Shown here: positions 46,783 through 60,084 of the stretch, one piece after another
Layout of the letters: every line of letters starts with the position of its first letter
Numbering within the stretch: the stretch's first letter is position 1
Assembly (NCBI GenBank): GCA_019614645.1
Contig: JABWDB010000001.1
Span: 10,399,501-10,463,500 of the forward strand
Direction: 5' to 3'
Origin: Stratiolaelaps scimitus
Taxonomy: Eukaryota; Arthropoda; Arachnida; Mesostigmata; Laelapidae
DNA: 64,000 nucleotides
Notes under the pieces: generated by a model
Told to the model about the DNA's origin: nothing
Database searches by the model: none
The model's input: only the letters and a program-made list of their open reading frames with translations
Program-made: the position numbers and the translations under genes

Positions 46783-49694
46783 TCCAAAAGAGTAGGTGTT
46801 TTAGCTGTGTAGGCAGTTTCCGCCCCACCTTTCACCTTGCATTCATTTTGACACCTTATCATCACAAGCCTTATATTTAGTAGTTAGCTTCTACTCAACG
46901 TATGACAGCATAGCTCACATAGTAGTTTGTAGAATTTATTATACATTCAATCCATACATGTATCTATGTATGCGAGCATTCACTATATCAGGTGTGGGGC
47001 TCGGTCAGTGAGCAATTTAGAAAAAAAAGGATGGAAGTAAGCTGCGCTGCTCTAGCTGTATTCATGTTCACAGAGCCGAAGAGAAACTGTTGTTGCAAAT
47101 GGCAGTTGAACCGAAGTATGAGTGAGGCATTCGCGTGCTGGCATGACTGAGGGTGGGCCCACACTGTCCCGAGGACAGGGGTCGTTTGGGTTAAACGACA
47201 TCAAAGGAGGAGCCAGCCGACAAGCCGACAGCAGGCCATTTCGACAAAACCGTTGGATGGGCGGGAGGAGGCTGCTCTGCCGCTGGGCTCACACACACAC
47301 ACAGTATAGATGGCCATTCGCTTGGCCTTTAAACCTCCCTCCGTTTTGACCCATCGTGCAACCCCTCCACAAACGGTTCATGGTACCGCAAAGCGCTCCC
47401 GCTGCGCGCTCGTCTCATAGTGGATTCGTCCATGAAGCGTATCTAGCCAGGGTCCTCCCGGGTGCTCCGTAATGCCAAACGGCGAAAGGGGAGCAAGAGG
47501 AAGAAATCCGGGGTCATCTGGAGGCGGCCGAGGACTCGCCAGGACATCCAAGGACGCCAACGGCGAGCAGCCTGAGTTAAAGTAGCACGAGAGGCTGAAT
47601 GACGACAACGCGATCGGCTGCCAATGTCCGCTGACGAGATTGGCCTTCTTCTACCAGGAACTGTGAGAAAAAGGTAGTGAGCCGATGTCCATTGACCTGC
47701 AAATGAAGCCTGCCGTATCTCCTTAAATGGTGGACAAACGCATATAGGTTGGTGAGTGTGAGTGTGCAGCTATAATGGGCGGCACAGGCGCTCACAGCTC
47801 AGTGTGACGCTGTTTTTCATTGATTTCGCCCTCCAGCCAGCGGTTTGGCCAGAGTTTAGCCAATCTGGTCTAATGTAGCCGGAACGACAATATTTCTAGA
47901 CTCCTTCGGACTTGAAGGAAATAATGCCTACCATAGAGATTTAAAAAAAGCGCCGTTATCTGACCTCTTTGGCAACATGTACTGACTGTGAAGTAATAAA
48001 TGATACGATGGATGAAATAGTAATCTCTTCATGACGGTGGATGCCTTACAATGCATTAAATATTTTTAATGGAGTTAACCCATGCTGTGTCAATAGTGGG
48101 CGTTACAGCGTTAGAGCACAGAATTCCTAACGAGAACTAATACGTAGGGAGCATTCTGAAGTAATGTATCACATAAAAGTAACAAAGCTACCAATCTGCC
48201 AACTTGAATATAAATACTAAACAAAAGGTATTTACAAACTAAAAAAAAGTGTGTCTCATCACTGGGCCCACTGGTAGGGACCAAGGTTATCTGAACACAA
48301 AGATATAGACATTAATCACGCCCATAGTGAAATGAGGATAGGTTACAATATATATATATATATATGTACCTTGAATGAGAACTTCATGTTAACCATAAAT
48401 AAATATGTATACAGCGGGAGGAGAGTACCGTCTTTAATTTTCAGTTGACCTTGTGCGTGACAAATCATACCTACCAAAAGCTGTTCTCCCTGGATGATCT
48501 TTCAGGTCAATGAGCTCTTCGGAAGTCAATAGCATCTGTATCAGGGGAATTTTGCGAATCTTTTATGAAATTCCTTTTCGGATTTATGGGCAGAAACTAT
48601 TGTCATCGACCATCCTCTGAGCCCTAATCATGTCCTTTCATTTCTAGTCTTTGGTGACTATTTCAGCGCGACCCGTACGTTGGCTTATCTGGTACCATTT
48701 TGTTCGATGATATTCTGCTAATGAATCGTCTCAACTATTTCGCGAATATGCTCTCCGATAAGCCTGTGGATCTTCAAAGTCTGTCTTCCACATCTCTTTG
48801 TTCTGTATCTGCCATTCTAACGAACCTATCTAAAACATAATTTATAGGAGATGTATTTCAAAAATGCACGGGCGTATCAAAAGCATATTCGCGGAATGAT
48901 TGGAACGGATCACGAGTGCAAAGCACCCAAATAAAAATTCAACAATCAAAATAATGTAGTAGGAGCTCAGACGATGGCTGATGACAATGGTTTTTATAAT
49001 TAATGCCTTTTTAGACCTTTTTAATTAATAACTTCATCTGCCCATAATATGCGCCACCATTGTTAATCGCTCGATAACTATTCGTCACGCGCGCATTCAT
49101 TTTCGCATTTGCTTTGAAGGCTGAAATCTCATCGACCTTTCTTGTGTGATGCACGCCGCGACCGACGTGATCACCTAAATTTCCTGTCACGGACTCTTCC
49201 ACGACAATACTCCGTTGCCGCTATTTCTGGTATTGCCTCAAAGACCAGAAACGCCGGTATAGCCATTGCCTGTATGCTTCTAATCTTGCGCGGATTTTTT
49301 ACAGATAGAAGTGACTCATCCACCGTATGTTGAAGGCGACCCGACTTCTCATTTTTGCCGCTCGGTTTCAATTTGGATAGGGTTCCCGTATCGTATACAA
49401 TTCACCACCCGCGAACAGCGCGCCAAACACCAACTCGTCAAACACTAACTAAGTTGGCGCTGAGGGAGAGTTTCAAAGTGTTCTCACTTTAGTGTCAAGT
49501 TCGAACGAGAACTGTACACTGAAGTGCGAACACGTTGGAATGAACCGAAATATGTATACAGCATCACCTGAGCATTGCAGTTCTCGTATAAGACACCCAC
49601 TGTGCGTGATGTATTCACATGATTCGAGCAAAGGATAGGGTCACGACTTCCGAGTTTTATTGCTTATAGTCAACGTTTATTGATAACATTAAAA

Positions 49695-49886
49695 ATGGGA
49701 CACATGCAGAATGAACAGGAAGCCTCGCTGAAATGTGTTTCGCCATGTGAGTCCGACGCAGGCGAGAACTCTTCGAACATTAGCCAGCCTAAGAAGAATA
49801 ACGCATGCGGCTACCTCACCGCCAACCACCCTAAATACACATACAGGGTATCTGGTCAATGTTCGATATTCCAGATAACACTCTAG
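49695..49886 (+). other. Unrecognised 63-residue ORF
   Basis: The ATG context AAAAATGGG is good. The peptide is polar with five cysteines (MGHMQNEQEASLKCVSPCES, then SNISQPKKNNACGYLTANH). Composition is coding-like and free of low complexity. No splice partner, homology or signal peptide is seen. It could be a first exon, since a possible donor GGTATC overlaps codon 51. Confidence 0.22.
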
Positions 49887-50640
49887 TCGCTTACAGAGCC
49901 TCGATTTGCATGCTGCCTCCGACGGCTTACTCGTTATTTAAAAAACCGACATGCAGCGGGTTCAATGCTGGCCACAAAGCGGCACAAAACTCTACAACTT
50001 TTCATGCTGCATATACTTTCATGCAATGTATTTCATTGTGAATACTAGATGCCATTTCGAACGCCGAACCCAGCAGAATGAAAGAATTGACTTGTCGTCA
50101 TGGTTCACATTTTACATTGGCAATCTTCGTTCACTCGGAACTGTATACAACAGAGTGCATAGACAAATTACATTTTTTTTTACCACAGTAGTTGTTATGA
50201 CAATGAACATTACTTCGAACTATATCACCGATTATAGCAACAGTCAAAAAGACAACGATGCCCGAATCACGGTGCCACAATGATTTGTCTCTCTCTTGTC
50301 AACACTCGCACGCATAACAACCCGCCGAGGCACCAAACCTAACAATCTACGGTACAACTATACGCTAACAATATTGTGTATTATATTTACAGGATCATAA
50401 ATAAGTCAACAGGAAATTCTTCGAAGTGAAATTGCTGCACATTTCGTACTTGCGTCTGCAAGAAGAGGAGAAATTTAGCGTGATTTTTCGGTTTGTATTG
50501 CGGCCTGCTAGATATGTAGACGTATCTAGGAGCAAGCTATACTTTGTGAGTACAAGCCTATACATCCAAACTGCCTGGCTAGACAGTGGTCAAAATGCCG
50601 ATTCCTTCAGAAGCCCCCTCTCAGCGTCACCGTTCAGCCA

Positions 50641-50661
50641 TATATATATATATATATATAG
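50641..50661. repeat. (TA)n microsatellite
   Basis: Pure TA tract preceded by CGTTCAGCCA. Confidence 0.96.
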
Positions 50662-51733
50662 TACATTCATGTAGGTGGCCCTAACTTCGACCCGTGACTC
50701 GTCATAGAGAAATGGTCGACAACGCTTCAAATGTGCCTTTTCAGCAAGTAACGCCTATCACTGCTGGTGGAAGGCAAGACGTACGAACCGTCTATCAACT
50801 ACAATCCCCCGTGTCCTTTATCTGCTAGTGTAGGCTGGCTGGTTTCCGCGCAACTGATTTTTGGCGTCGCACGACAACAGTTCACCAAGCTGACGCGTAA
50901 AGATACGTCTGTATAGAGGCCGAATTGGGCACGCTTCGTCGTTCTCTATCGAACCTGATGCAAAGTGCAACTTTCGTATGAAACGCAAAACGACAGGAAA
51001 ACTACAGCCAGACTACGATCACGCATGTTTGATGAGTTCGACGACGCCCGCCGCAGCAATACCAAGCGACGAGGCGAGAACTTACGACGCGAACGGCTGT
51101 AACGTCATCAACGTGGCAACCACGAATGATTCGAAAAAGTACACACGAAACCGAAAAGCTCGCTTACACTGTACGTAGTTAGAAAATGCGATGTAGTCAA
51201 GAAAATTCATGGATTATTGTTCAATTTGGTTAAAATCAGCTGAAGTTGGAAGCTTTTCAGGAAATCTGACGCAAAGGTTGGCGCAGAGTTTCTCGTTACA
51301 TATTCGATGGATAACTTATTATTATTATTATTGAAGCAATACGCCGACTCCGTTCCCAAGTGTAAACATAGTGCTCGACCCTATCTTTCATTCATTAAAT
51401 GTTTAAGGCTGAGAACAAGCCCGGAAAATCTACTTATTTTAGTTTTGATACTCGGATAGATAATATCCTTTTAACGCATCAAGGTATTGTGGATACCCAG
51501 AAATATCTATAATAATATATTAGAACTCAAACCTAGTGCCGTCAGTGGTGGTGAAGAGCTAGAGAAAACGAGGTGTTTGCAAACCTGACTCCACGCTTTT
51601 GCAGATAACGTTATTATCTTCTCGAGCTCATTGATGACATCAACGGGCAACTCATTACGATAAATGAAGTAAAACTATTAAGTAATTTGCTTATATATAT
51701 GATTCGTGATATGTATATACACACACGGAAATA

Positions 51734-51920
51734 TCACGTATTAATACGTGTAAACAGTCTGCTATGAGTGAACATTTCGATGCCTGAGCATTCACTAAAC
51801 GATATCCAGGTAAACATGAAAGGCGGTCGAGAATAATCAGGCGACCAGACTCGGCTGAAACAAGATCCAACAGCGAAATGATTCTTCAGAAGTAGAGCTG
51901 CGCTTCTCACTAGAGATCTG
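51734..51920 (-). mobile_element. Possible retrotransposon integrase scrap
   Basis: One minus-strand frame reads LLDLVSAESGRLIILDRLS followed by AQASKCSLIADCLHVLIRD. This resembles the D..G…S..YLLTVVDRFS segment around the first catalytic Asp of Ty3/BEL integrases. A stop lies just upstream and nothing conserved follows. Recognition is by eye only. Confidence 0.22.
51735..51750. repeat. Perfect 16-bp palindrome
   Basis: CACGTATTAATACGTG is fully self-complementary without a loop. Its ends are E-box-like CACGT half-sites. Confidence 0.9.
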
Positions 51921-52694
51921 CCAGCTGTGCTGCATGCGACACTGTTCAGGCACACGCAGACTCAGTCATACACAGTGACAAAGGTGGTAGCCAGTGGAGG
52001 GCGGGAAGCAGTTTATGCCCTGGTTACTTCTCCCGATCGTCCCAAACGCCCATCCCCAGAAGAGCTTCTACACTCGGTGAAGATGCTCGGCCAGCGTATG
52101 CGATTTGTGTACACGAAAAGGAAATTGCACGATTGTATCTCAGACGAAGCATACACGACAGCTGGCGCTCGGACTTCTCACCTGTTCTTCAAAATACTTA
52201 CACACTTGCCGCGCGGATAACGCATACTGCAGGTGCAGAGAACAATTGAGGTTGTGAGTGGACCGTTTTGATGCGTCAGAAGAAATCCTGTCCCAAGGTG
52301 AAGGCGGAACTCGGGGTAAGTTAATGGCTGTGTGGTGTGGACAATGTTATGCACACAAAATTGAAACGAAGCCACTAAGAGATGCTTGTGTGCGTGTACA
52401 TGTGTGACCCATCTCAATGGCTATTTGATCTTCGCCAAGTAGATTGCTGTACATAGGCTAACTAAATTGTTGTACACCTGGTGTAAATACGTCAGCCTGT
52501 ACGTGAGCATGGTAGGAAGATGACGGTATATAACACAACACAGACCTTATATCGGTGACATAGACTTGTAGCGTAACGCAATTATTGTACTTCACATTAC
52601 TTTCAATATATACTATTAGTATTATTAAAGCTTACAAGCTTTGTTTGGTAGTGCGAATCAAACGTGCAGAAATCTACTTCATAGTGATGAACAC

Positions 52695-52753
52695 AAAAAA
52701 GAAATACAATATGATACACTAAGATAAAAAAAAAGAAATACAATATGATACAC
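52695..52753. repeat. Direct repeat of 25 bp
   Basis: AGAAATACAATATGATACAC with five preceding A residues occurs exactly at 52695-52719 and again at 52729-52753. Confidence 0.92.
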
Positions 52754-53951
52754 GATTTAGCCGAATTCGTGTAATTACTTGAGCAAAAGACTGTAAGATT
52801 TATTTTTCTTCCGCTTATATGATACAATCTCGCTGGAAAATATATGATACCATTATACTACACTCTTGAACATCTACAGGAAGTGTTTCAGCGCTACAGT
52901 GTGTCCAGCGTCCCATGAGCTGCGCTCGCCCCGGCATAAGCACGTACGCACAAAGCGACCAGTGAGCGGCGCGAGAGCCGGAGGGCGGCTGCTACTTGCG
53001 TGAGATATAATAAATGCCGCGGCCGCGGTATTCTCATTTCATTAGCAGTCTTCCCTCCCCTTTGGTCGTTCGTTGCTTCGACGGCGGTCGATTCAATTTC
53101 CGACGATTTCAATCTATGGCCCTCGATCTTGACCCTCCCTAGATATCTTTCCTGCCTCGCTCTTGCCTTCGCCCGGCCGTGTTCTCGGCCCGGCCGAGGG
53201 CCAGCAGCCGAGCACGCAGCTCGCTTCAGTCGCTATTCGAACGTACACGAAATACACGGCTAGCATAAAGTCCAACCCGGCGAATAGAAAATAGAGTTTG
53301 TTTTTAGACACATCCGCATAGTCGCGCGTACATCGACACATTCGCAAGGCCTGGAGGAAAATACAGAAGAGATTGAGGAGCAGGAGAAGCAGTGGTAGCA
53401 TCGACGGCAGCAGGACAAGAAGGCAGAACGTAGTCTTGGGCTGGCCAAGGAGGGGACACCGTCAGGCCTCCCAAATGATAATTACCACATCGGCAGCAAT
53501 TAGTTAATGTAATTACGATATCCGCCCCCTATGCGTTACTGTTCCCTTGAAGCGCCCCCTTTCTCGCGTGCTTTAGTACATGAAAAGCCTCTAGACGCGA
53601 GCTGCCTTCCACGTGTATACTTGCTCATCCACAATGACCCGATTGAAACCCTTGTCCCCGTATCCAAGCTTGTATGACCCTATGGGCAATGTGCGTGTGT
53701 ATACAGTTGTATGTAAGGTACGCGGTGGGTACGTATGCATGAGATAGAAATACGACGAACTAATTGTTTCGTATTTGCCTATTGTTGGACTTACGACGAT
53801 GACGGCGGTGTTTACTCAGGTCGCTCATCACCAATGTTTGGTTACGGTGGCGTGTCTGAGGTAGTATCTTTGCCAGTCGAACCTGAGTGAGACCGAAATG
53901 CGTATATGTGAATTTGTGTCACATTTTACTGGGATTCCGTCCCGTTTTATG

Positions 53952-53979
53952 GATATATATATATATATATATATATATG
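53952..53979. repeat. (TA)n microsatellite
   Basis: Pure AT/TA tract in AT-rich intergenic DNA. Confidence 0.97.
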
Positions 53980-56900
53980 TCTTGTTGAACGCGTGCTAAG
54001 TATTACTCTTATGCAATATAATAAATAGTATTCGAGACTGCCATACGCCACAACGTTCTCTAACTGAAGAAGGTATATGCTTTAGATATATACTATGGTT
54101 ACACTTTTTGTACAACTCACACTATTGACATTGGACACTGGGGAACACCTATTGACATTTTTCAACTCGGTTTTGTCTATGAGATTCTGATCTCGCTTGT
54201 TTCCGCAGTGGGTTTGGAAATCCCGTATTATTAGAATCAAGTGAGTGGAAGTCTATGAACGTCTGGGGTAAATCATAAATGCGGCTGTAATCGCATGGTT
54301 ATAAAGAATATCTATTGCCACACCATCAGAACCAATATTTGGTATTGGTAAATTGGTATGATATAGGTAAAATCTTACGAATATCTTATTCCTTGCACTA
54401 TTGGGTAAGTGAGAACTTCGGGCCAAACGACCGGTGCTCCGCTTGTAAAGGGATTGACTCGGAACTATTTTATCTACCAAAGGCGGCTACTTAGCTACTA
54501 AAGAGGTATTGAGTGCAAGGGCTATTGAGTACTGGCTCCGTCGGAGCCCGGTGTGCGACACATTCATTTATTCGAGATGGGCAACGGGAGTTCACGGCGC
54601 TGTTAGTAATTACGGCACAAGTTACTACGCTGCGACGATTGTGTGCATACGTTGTCATTTGAGCAATACGATTAATTGCAACATGCTTGATCACTTCATT
54701 GTATGACCGTTGTACGATTATTGGACTAGAGATTATCCACAGGATACACAGACTGCAGAAACCAGCTTCATTCAATAATCTGTATGTTATTGACATTCAG
54801 CATTGAGTGTTACGTCTAATTGGATTGTCAATGCTGCATTTTCCAGTTTCATTGCATGACCAAATGAGTATGTAGTTTACCCGTTTTTAGTTAAATTGAC
54901 CTATTGGTGCGAGCGATGTATCATATATTTTAACTTATCCACAGGTGGGCGACATTCAAGCGAATCATACGCCGCCCTTCCGATTCTCATGTGAATTATT
55001 TACTCTCGATTATTTCCCCTATTCATACGTGACAAAAAAAGATGGGCAACCTTTTCAGAATGTCCAAACCCAATCTCTCTGTAGTTTCCTGGTGGTTGGC
55101 CAGGCCAGACGCTGTATACCCGAAGGAATATCAAACTGATATTTCAGCCTCAGCGTTCATTATTAATGAACAGGTACGAGGAGTCAAAGTGGCTTAGTTA
55201 ATTTCCCCATTGCCATTGCGGCGTGGCAAGAAAGGGAAGACGCAACACTACTCCCTGCGAGTCGCCGGGTAGCCACCGACTGGAACACTCCCGGGAGAAA
55301 CATCTCGAGACAGCTGGCGGTGACGCGGTCCAAACTAATGGGCTAATGAATGTTTCGATGAGGATATACGTTCGTAACAGACATCCTCAGCAACCGCTCG
55401 CAGGGAGCCGAATACATAAGCCGCGACTAGCAGCTTAAGCGGTGGTAGTCAGAGTATTTGATTAAATTCAGTTAATGAACTGACCCCGAATCCTGCCGTG
55501 TTAACACTATCTTCACAATGTACCAACCACGCGTATTCTCTCTATATATGATATTGCGTTCTATTGCGCAACAGTAACCACATCTAATATGTGTGTGATG
55601 TGACTGACCTGAACAACATTTTGTATACGGGAAATTGCACCATCGTAAGAGATTGTAATCGGTGCAGGGCAATCAGATTGGGGAATACCTGTCTCCAAGG
55701 GTTGATTTCCGTGAATCAAAAGCGTAGTTCCTCGAAGTCAATCCGATAAGCTGCCAATTTGCATCGCCTTGCTACGGTTTCGTCATTACGAGTGGAACAA
55801 ACATTTATAGGTCGTTTGATTTCGATGATCTCATTTAGTATAACTTGTCTATGTTGATTATCTCACACATTGTTTGAGTGGCGATTGTTCTCTTGATTAC
55901 TAAGGCAGAAAGCATTTTGGTGCAAGGGTGGCGCTATTGTACAAACGGCAAGCGAAGCTGACAAAGAAGTCGAATTTACATTAACTTTTTGCTGTAAGCA
56001 GGGGCATCTTCCCGACATCCAGGGTGTCCATAATAACAGTATCTACCGCATACTTTTGACTAGCCCACATCGTGCAAAACTCACTACACCCAATTTTGTA
56101 GTAATACAAAAATAATTTCGATGTAGACACTTTCGAACACCGTTTCCAAATATATAGTACACTTTCAAACATATATACACCATATTCTAGAAAAGAAAGA
56201 ACACACATGAAAAGCATGCGCGATTCGATTTTAATGTCAACTCATTGCATCTACACCCGTCTCAAGGCCCGTACGGAAATCTCGCCCAAAGTCAAGATCT
56301 ATTGTATTGTGTTTATCATATAATGCAAATGACACTTAATATACACATATAATAATCGCGAACTTCTTTTTCTTCTTATTGCACTAAAATTCCGCCTGAA
56401 AAGCTCACCAATGCTGCTGCCCTTTCCCAACGCTCGATCCTATTTGCCTGTTCGCCCGATCCCACTCAAGCTCTCCCGTCTAGCGTAGTAACCTGTTGGA
56501 AACTTGAAACTTTCGAACCATTATTGTGATTATTATAAAAGTAAAAGCGCAGTTTCAGTGTGCCGCCGCTAGCCTAATTAACACACGGACGACTTGCTTC
56601 AGTGCTCCGGAGCTCTTGCGCCATTGGGAAAAAAAGGCAGTCTCCCCTGCGATAGGCTCGCCCGTACCTTCCCTCAGCCCATCGGGCCCACGCCCTGTAG
56701 TTTTCACCGTGGGGCTCGTTCGAAGTGGCAGGGAGCGCAGCCCCCAAAATAGCGAAAGGCGCTAGAGGGAGGTGCATAAGAGAGCCAGCGAGCAAGCCAT
56801 ACGCTCGAGGATGAGAGTGGGGGTCGGATGGGGTCGATCTCCGTGAAAATTAGGTACACACCCTATAGACACCGCAAGCGGTCCTGTCCTACGTAACAGA

Positions 56901-57897
56901 GCGTATGCAGGACTGAAGCGTAACAGGGCAGGACAAAAACGAAATGTAACTGAAGTGACTGCATTTGCCAAGTTCATCGGAACATCGTGCGGCAATAGCG
57001 ATCGTGAATCGGGAGAGGGGCGTCGGCGTTTGGGTGAGTAAAGCCCAACAGGAACAAAGGTCAGTTTGCTGTTTATCGCGTGCGTCTGTGTGACTAGGCG
57101 ATGATAATGAGGCGGCGCTATGAATTTCACATATAGCACATTTAATGTAAACGTGAAATGCACTGAAACATTTAACATGTGAACATTAATTGTTCGTCTA
57201 AATAGGGTAGGTACACTTTTATAGGACGATCTATATATACTAGCTAAGGGGCGTGTTTATAGTGAGCATTGAATGTGCAGCTATTTCTGACAGCGGATGA
57301 ACAATATGTTATTGGCGGTTGCTGGAAACTCGCAGAAGCAGAACGCTTGCATTAGCGGGAATTATGAAGGGACTTTTCGGCCGCCGTCATGCGTCGTCCA
57401 TCGAAATGTTCGTTTCTTTGCGTGACTATTTTTGATAAGGGGGCCTATCGATGAAGAAATCTAACCAGCACTTTTGCTTTTAGCCAGGGTATAATATCTC
57501 AACCACTATTATAGCCTTCGGTAATATCCTTCGATCTATTCATCAAATCCTAGAGGTCTGCGCACATAAATGAACCAATAATTAGGACTCAGTATGCTAA
57601 TTTTTATGCTAATTTACGCGTTAATTGCCTACTACTGAATCTTGGAAACCGAAAAGTTTCAACGTCATGTGCTAGCGTGCCGAGTACTATGACGGGCGGC
57701 ACTACTGAGAGACCCATAATCGTTACAAACAGCATTCTGCTCCTAGGATTTTTAAGTTCTCAGCTAACGCTTTCGACCAGGTGGTGAGGGGGCGTGAGCC
57801 TCCGAAGCCTTTAGCCCTTTTCAAGCGATTTCACCGATCGCGGTTGTATAGTCTATGAATTAAATCATTGGCGTGATAGCCGCCACATGTGTTGAGT

Positions 57898-57929
57898 AGT
57901 TTAGATCCCACTCAGTTTAGATCGCACTC
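57898..57929. repeat. Tandem duplication of a 16-bp unit
   Basis: AGTTTAGATCCCACTC and AGTTTAGATCGCACTC lie end to end with one difference, and a third partial copy (AGTATCCCAC) follows. Confidence 0.9.
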
Positions 57930-59788
57930 AGTATCCCACACCCATAATATAACAAAAACAAATCATCTCAGATTTTACGGAAAAGTACACACGAATGACT
58001 ACTGCTCACAATAATGTCACTCCCTTCGAGGAGTGGAGGCGACATATCCAGTGAGGTTCAAGGTGTTTTTACAGCTCCACAAGATCGATGCTACTTTCTA
58101 CGAGCCGGCATTCTTCTCGCAAAAACAGGTCTCTTAAATCGTTTACTACGAAGATTTACGACTTTCATCTTACTTGATATAGGCTGTACAAGGGTAGCCA
58201 ATCGGCATTTACCGAGCTCATTTTAATAATTGCACGTGGTGGTCAAAGTACCGAGGGTGAGTAAATGAAACATGTGGAAAATGCGTCTTTGTCGAGACAT
58301 ATATCTTTGAAATGAAGTGCTTGTTATTATTAGGATTATTTAAAATTAGGATTAATTATTAGGATTATTTATTCCTCGGATACTGTGGGTCCTATGAGCA
58401 CTTATCATCAATATTAGATCTGTGTAGAACTATTTGTGAAAGCTATACATTGGTGCCGAAATCGGCATGCTTACTATTGAAGCAAGCTGATTTCCTGTGT
58501 GAGAATCTTCCATGTATGCACTCACTACGCAAGTGGTCACACCGCTAGAAATATCCTCTTATTTTATCACCGCAGAATTGATTAGTTCATTATTTAAAAC
58601 ATGCTGTTTTGCAAAAAGGTTTGAATATGGCCCCATGGAAAATGAAGCGGCATATATTTGTGAGCGGGCGCTAATGAATACGTACTTCATATAGTCAAAT
58701 AGATGGTGCATACGACTGTCGTTTTAAATATTAACTAACTAATGTGCTTGTGATCACATATTACTGCTACTTGTATCATGCACAGCCATCTCTCGGACAT
58801 TACTCTATATAGCCATTACGATGGTTGGCTATGATTGTTGACGCGATCAAACTTGCCTGTAAAACGTGATAACGCGTGGCAATGGGGCTCCTAATTATAG
58901 GGAAATGTTGACACCTTGCACACGTAGCGTGGCAAAGGCAAACTTCTTGTAGTAGAATTTCAATTAAACTTTGGGAAAATTTCAAGCTTCTTTGGACTTC
59001 GTGAACTGCTTCCTGCCACGGGTTTATCTAATTCACATCCGTTGAAGGCGTTCATTCTGTACCTAAGTATAACAAATACTACTACATGGCTGAGCTATCG
59101 AACAAGCTTCAAAGCGGCGCTCGCTGAAAGCCTCTACATCATTTAATATTTCCGGAAGGATTACGCATACAAAGGCTGGATCGAGAGCTGGGTAGTTATT
59201 CTTCTTAGGCACCCAAGGTAGTCGTCCGGGCAAGGCATAAGAACTAGCATATTCACATTGAGTTATATTAAAGGAAAATTACAGCGATGTATAAAAACCA
59301 GACAAAAATAGAGGTAGTATTTGAGACTAAAACGTCCTACCAAGGGATCGAATCTTTTGTCTTGCAGATCTTAACAGATACTGCCATTTAGCCACCCAGA
59401 CGACAGCTTGGACGTGCGTTACCTGCAGAGGTACTGACAGATTAACTTCTGCGGTTTCGCCAACTCCATTAATTTAAAAGATTCACTACAGAACGGTAGC
59501 TTCCGCTGTCGGGTGAGAAAGCTTGTCGGAACCAATCTCGCGCGAGCCCAGCGTCAAATTTGGAAAATGCGTGTCTCTAGAACAACGCATTCGCGACTTT
59601 ATCCCATTATCCATAAGAATCCATTCAACCAAATCCGAGTGCTTAGGTTAGCGTAGCCTTCTTTGTTATTAAAGTATCAATTTTATTCACTGTCTATGAT
59701 TTTTCAAAAGCACCCCGTTTCTGTACGTCTTGCGGTGTCTGCTAGAGAACTAAACCTGCGTCAGCGAGGTCAACTTAGAGTTTCACAG

Positions 59789-60084
59789 GCATCCTGTCTG
59801 GCGTTCGTTGGTTCATTTGGCTAAAAAGGAAATCTCCGCTCGAAGCAGCGTCTCTATGGGAGGGTGACTTGGTGGTTGTCAGCGAGTACAGTGAACCGCC
59901 GGCCGAAGAGGTTGTGAACGTGTCTGCCAGTGAACAATCTCTTCTAAAAGCGGACCTTTTCCACCACAAGGGAAAACATCGAGCTCAACAGCGTGTAACG
60001 CCACACCCACACACCCCATCCACCTACCGCGAGAGAGCGATGGAGCAGGAGCAGCACTCGACTCCACTTTGCATTCTACGCTAG
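59789..60084 (+). other. Candidate terminal exon, unrecognised
   Basis: After a modest acceptor (GAGTTTCACAG, ending 59788) a frame stays open for about 98 codons to TAG at 60082-60084. The middle has coding-like composition (SLWEGDLVVVSEYSEPPAEE, then VVNVSASEQSLLKADLFHHK). The minus strand is also partly open. No upstream partner exon was identified. Confidence 0.2.

Larger units (their letters stand above)
42771..59788. other. Mostly AT-rich DNA without a supported gene
   Basis: It holds scattered ORFs under 145 codons, several (TA)n tracts, and weak traces of transposon proteins listed separately. GC-richer islands occur at 43.7-44.15, 45.3-46.3, 47.1-47.7, 52.9-53.3 and 56.4-57.1 kb. 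The open frames in these islands overlap on both strands and none shows a recognisable product. Confidence 0.45.
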
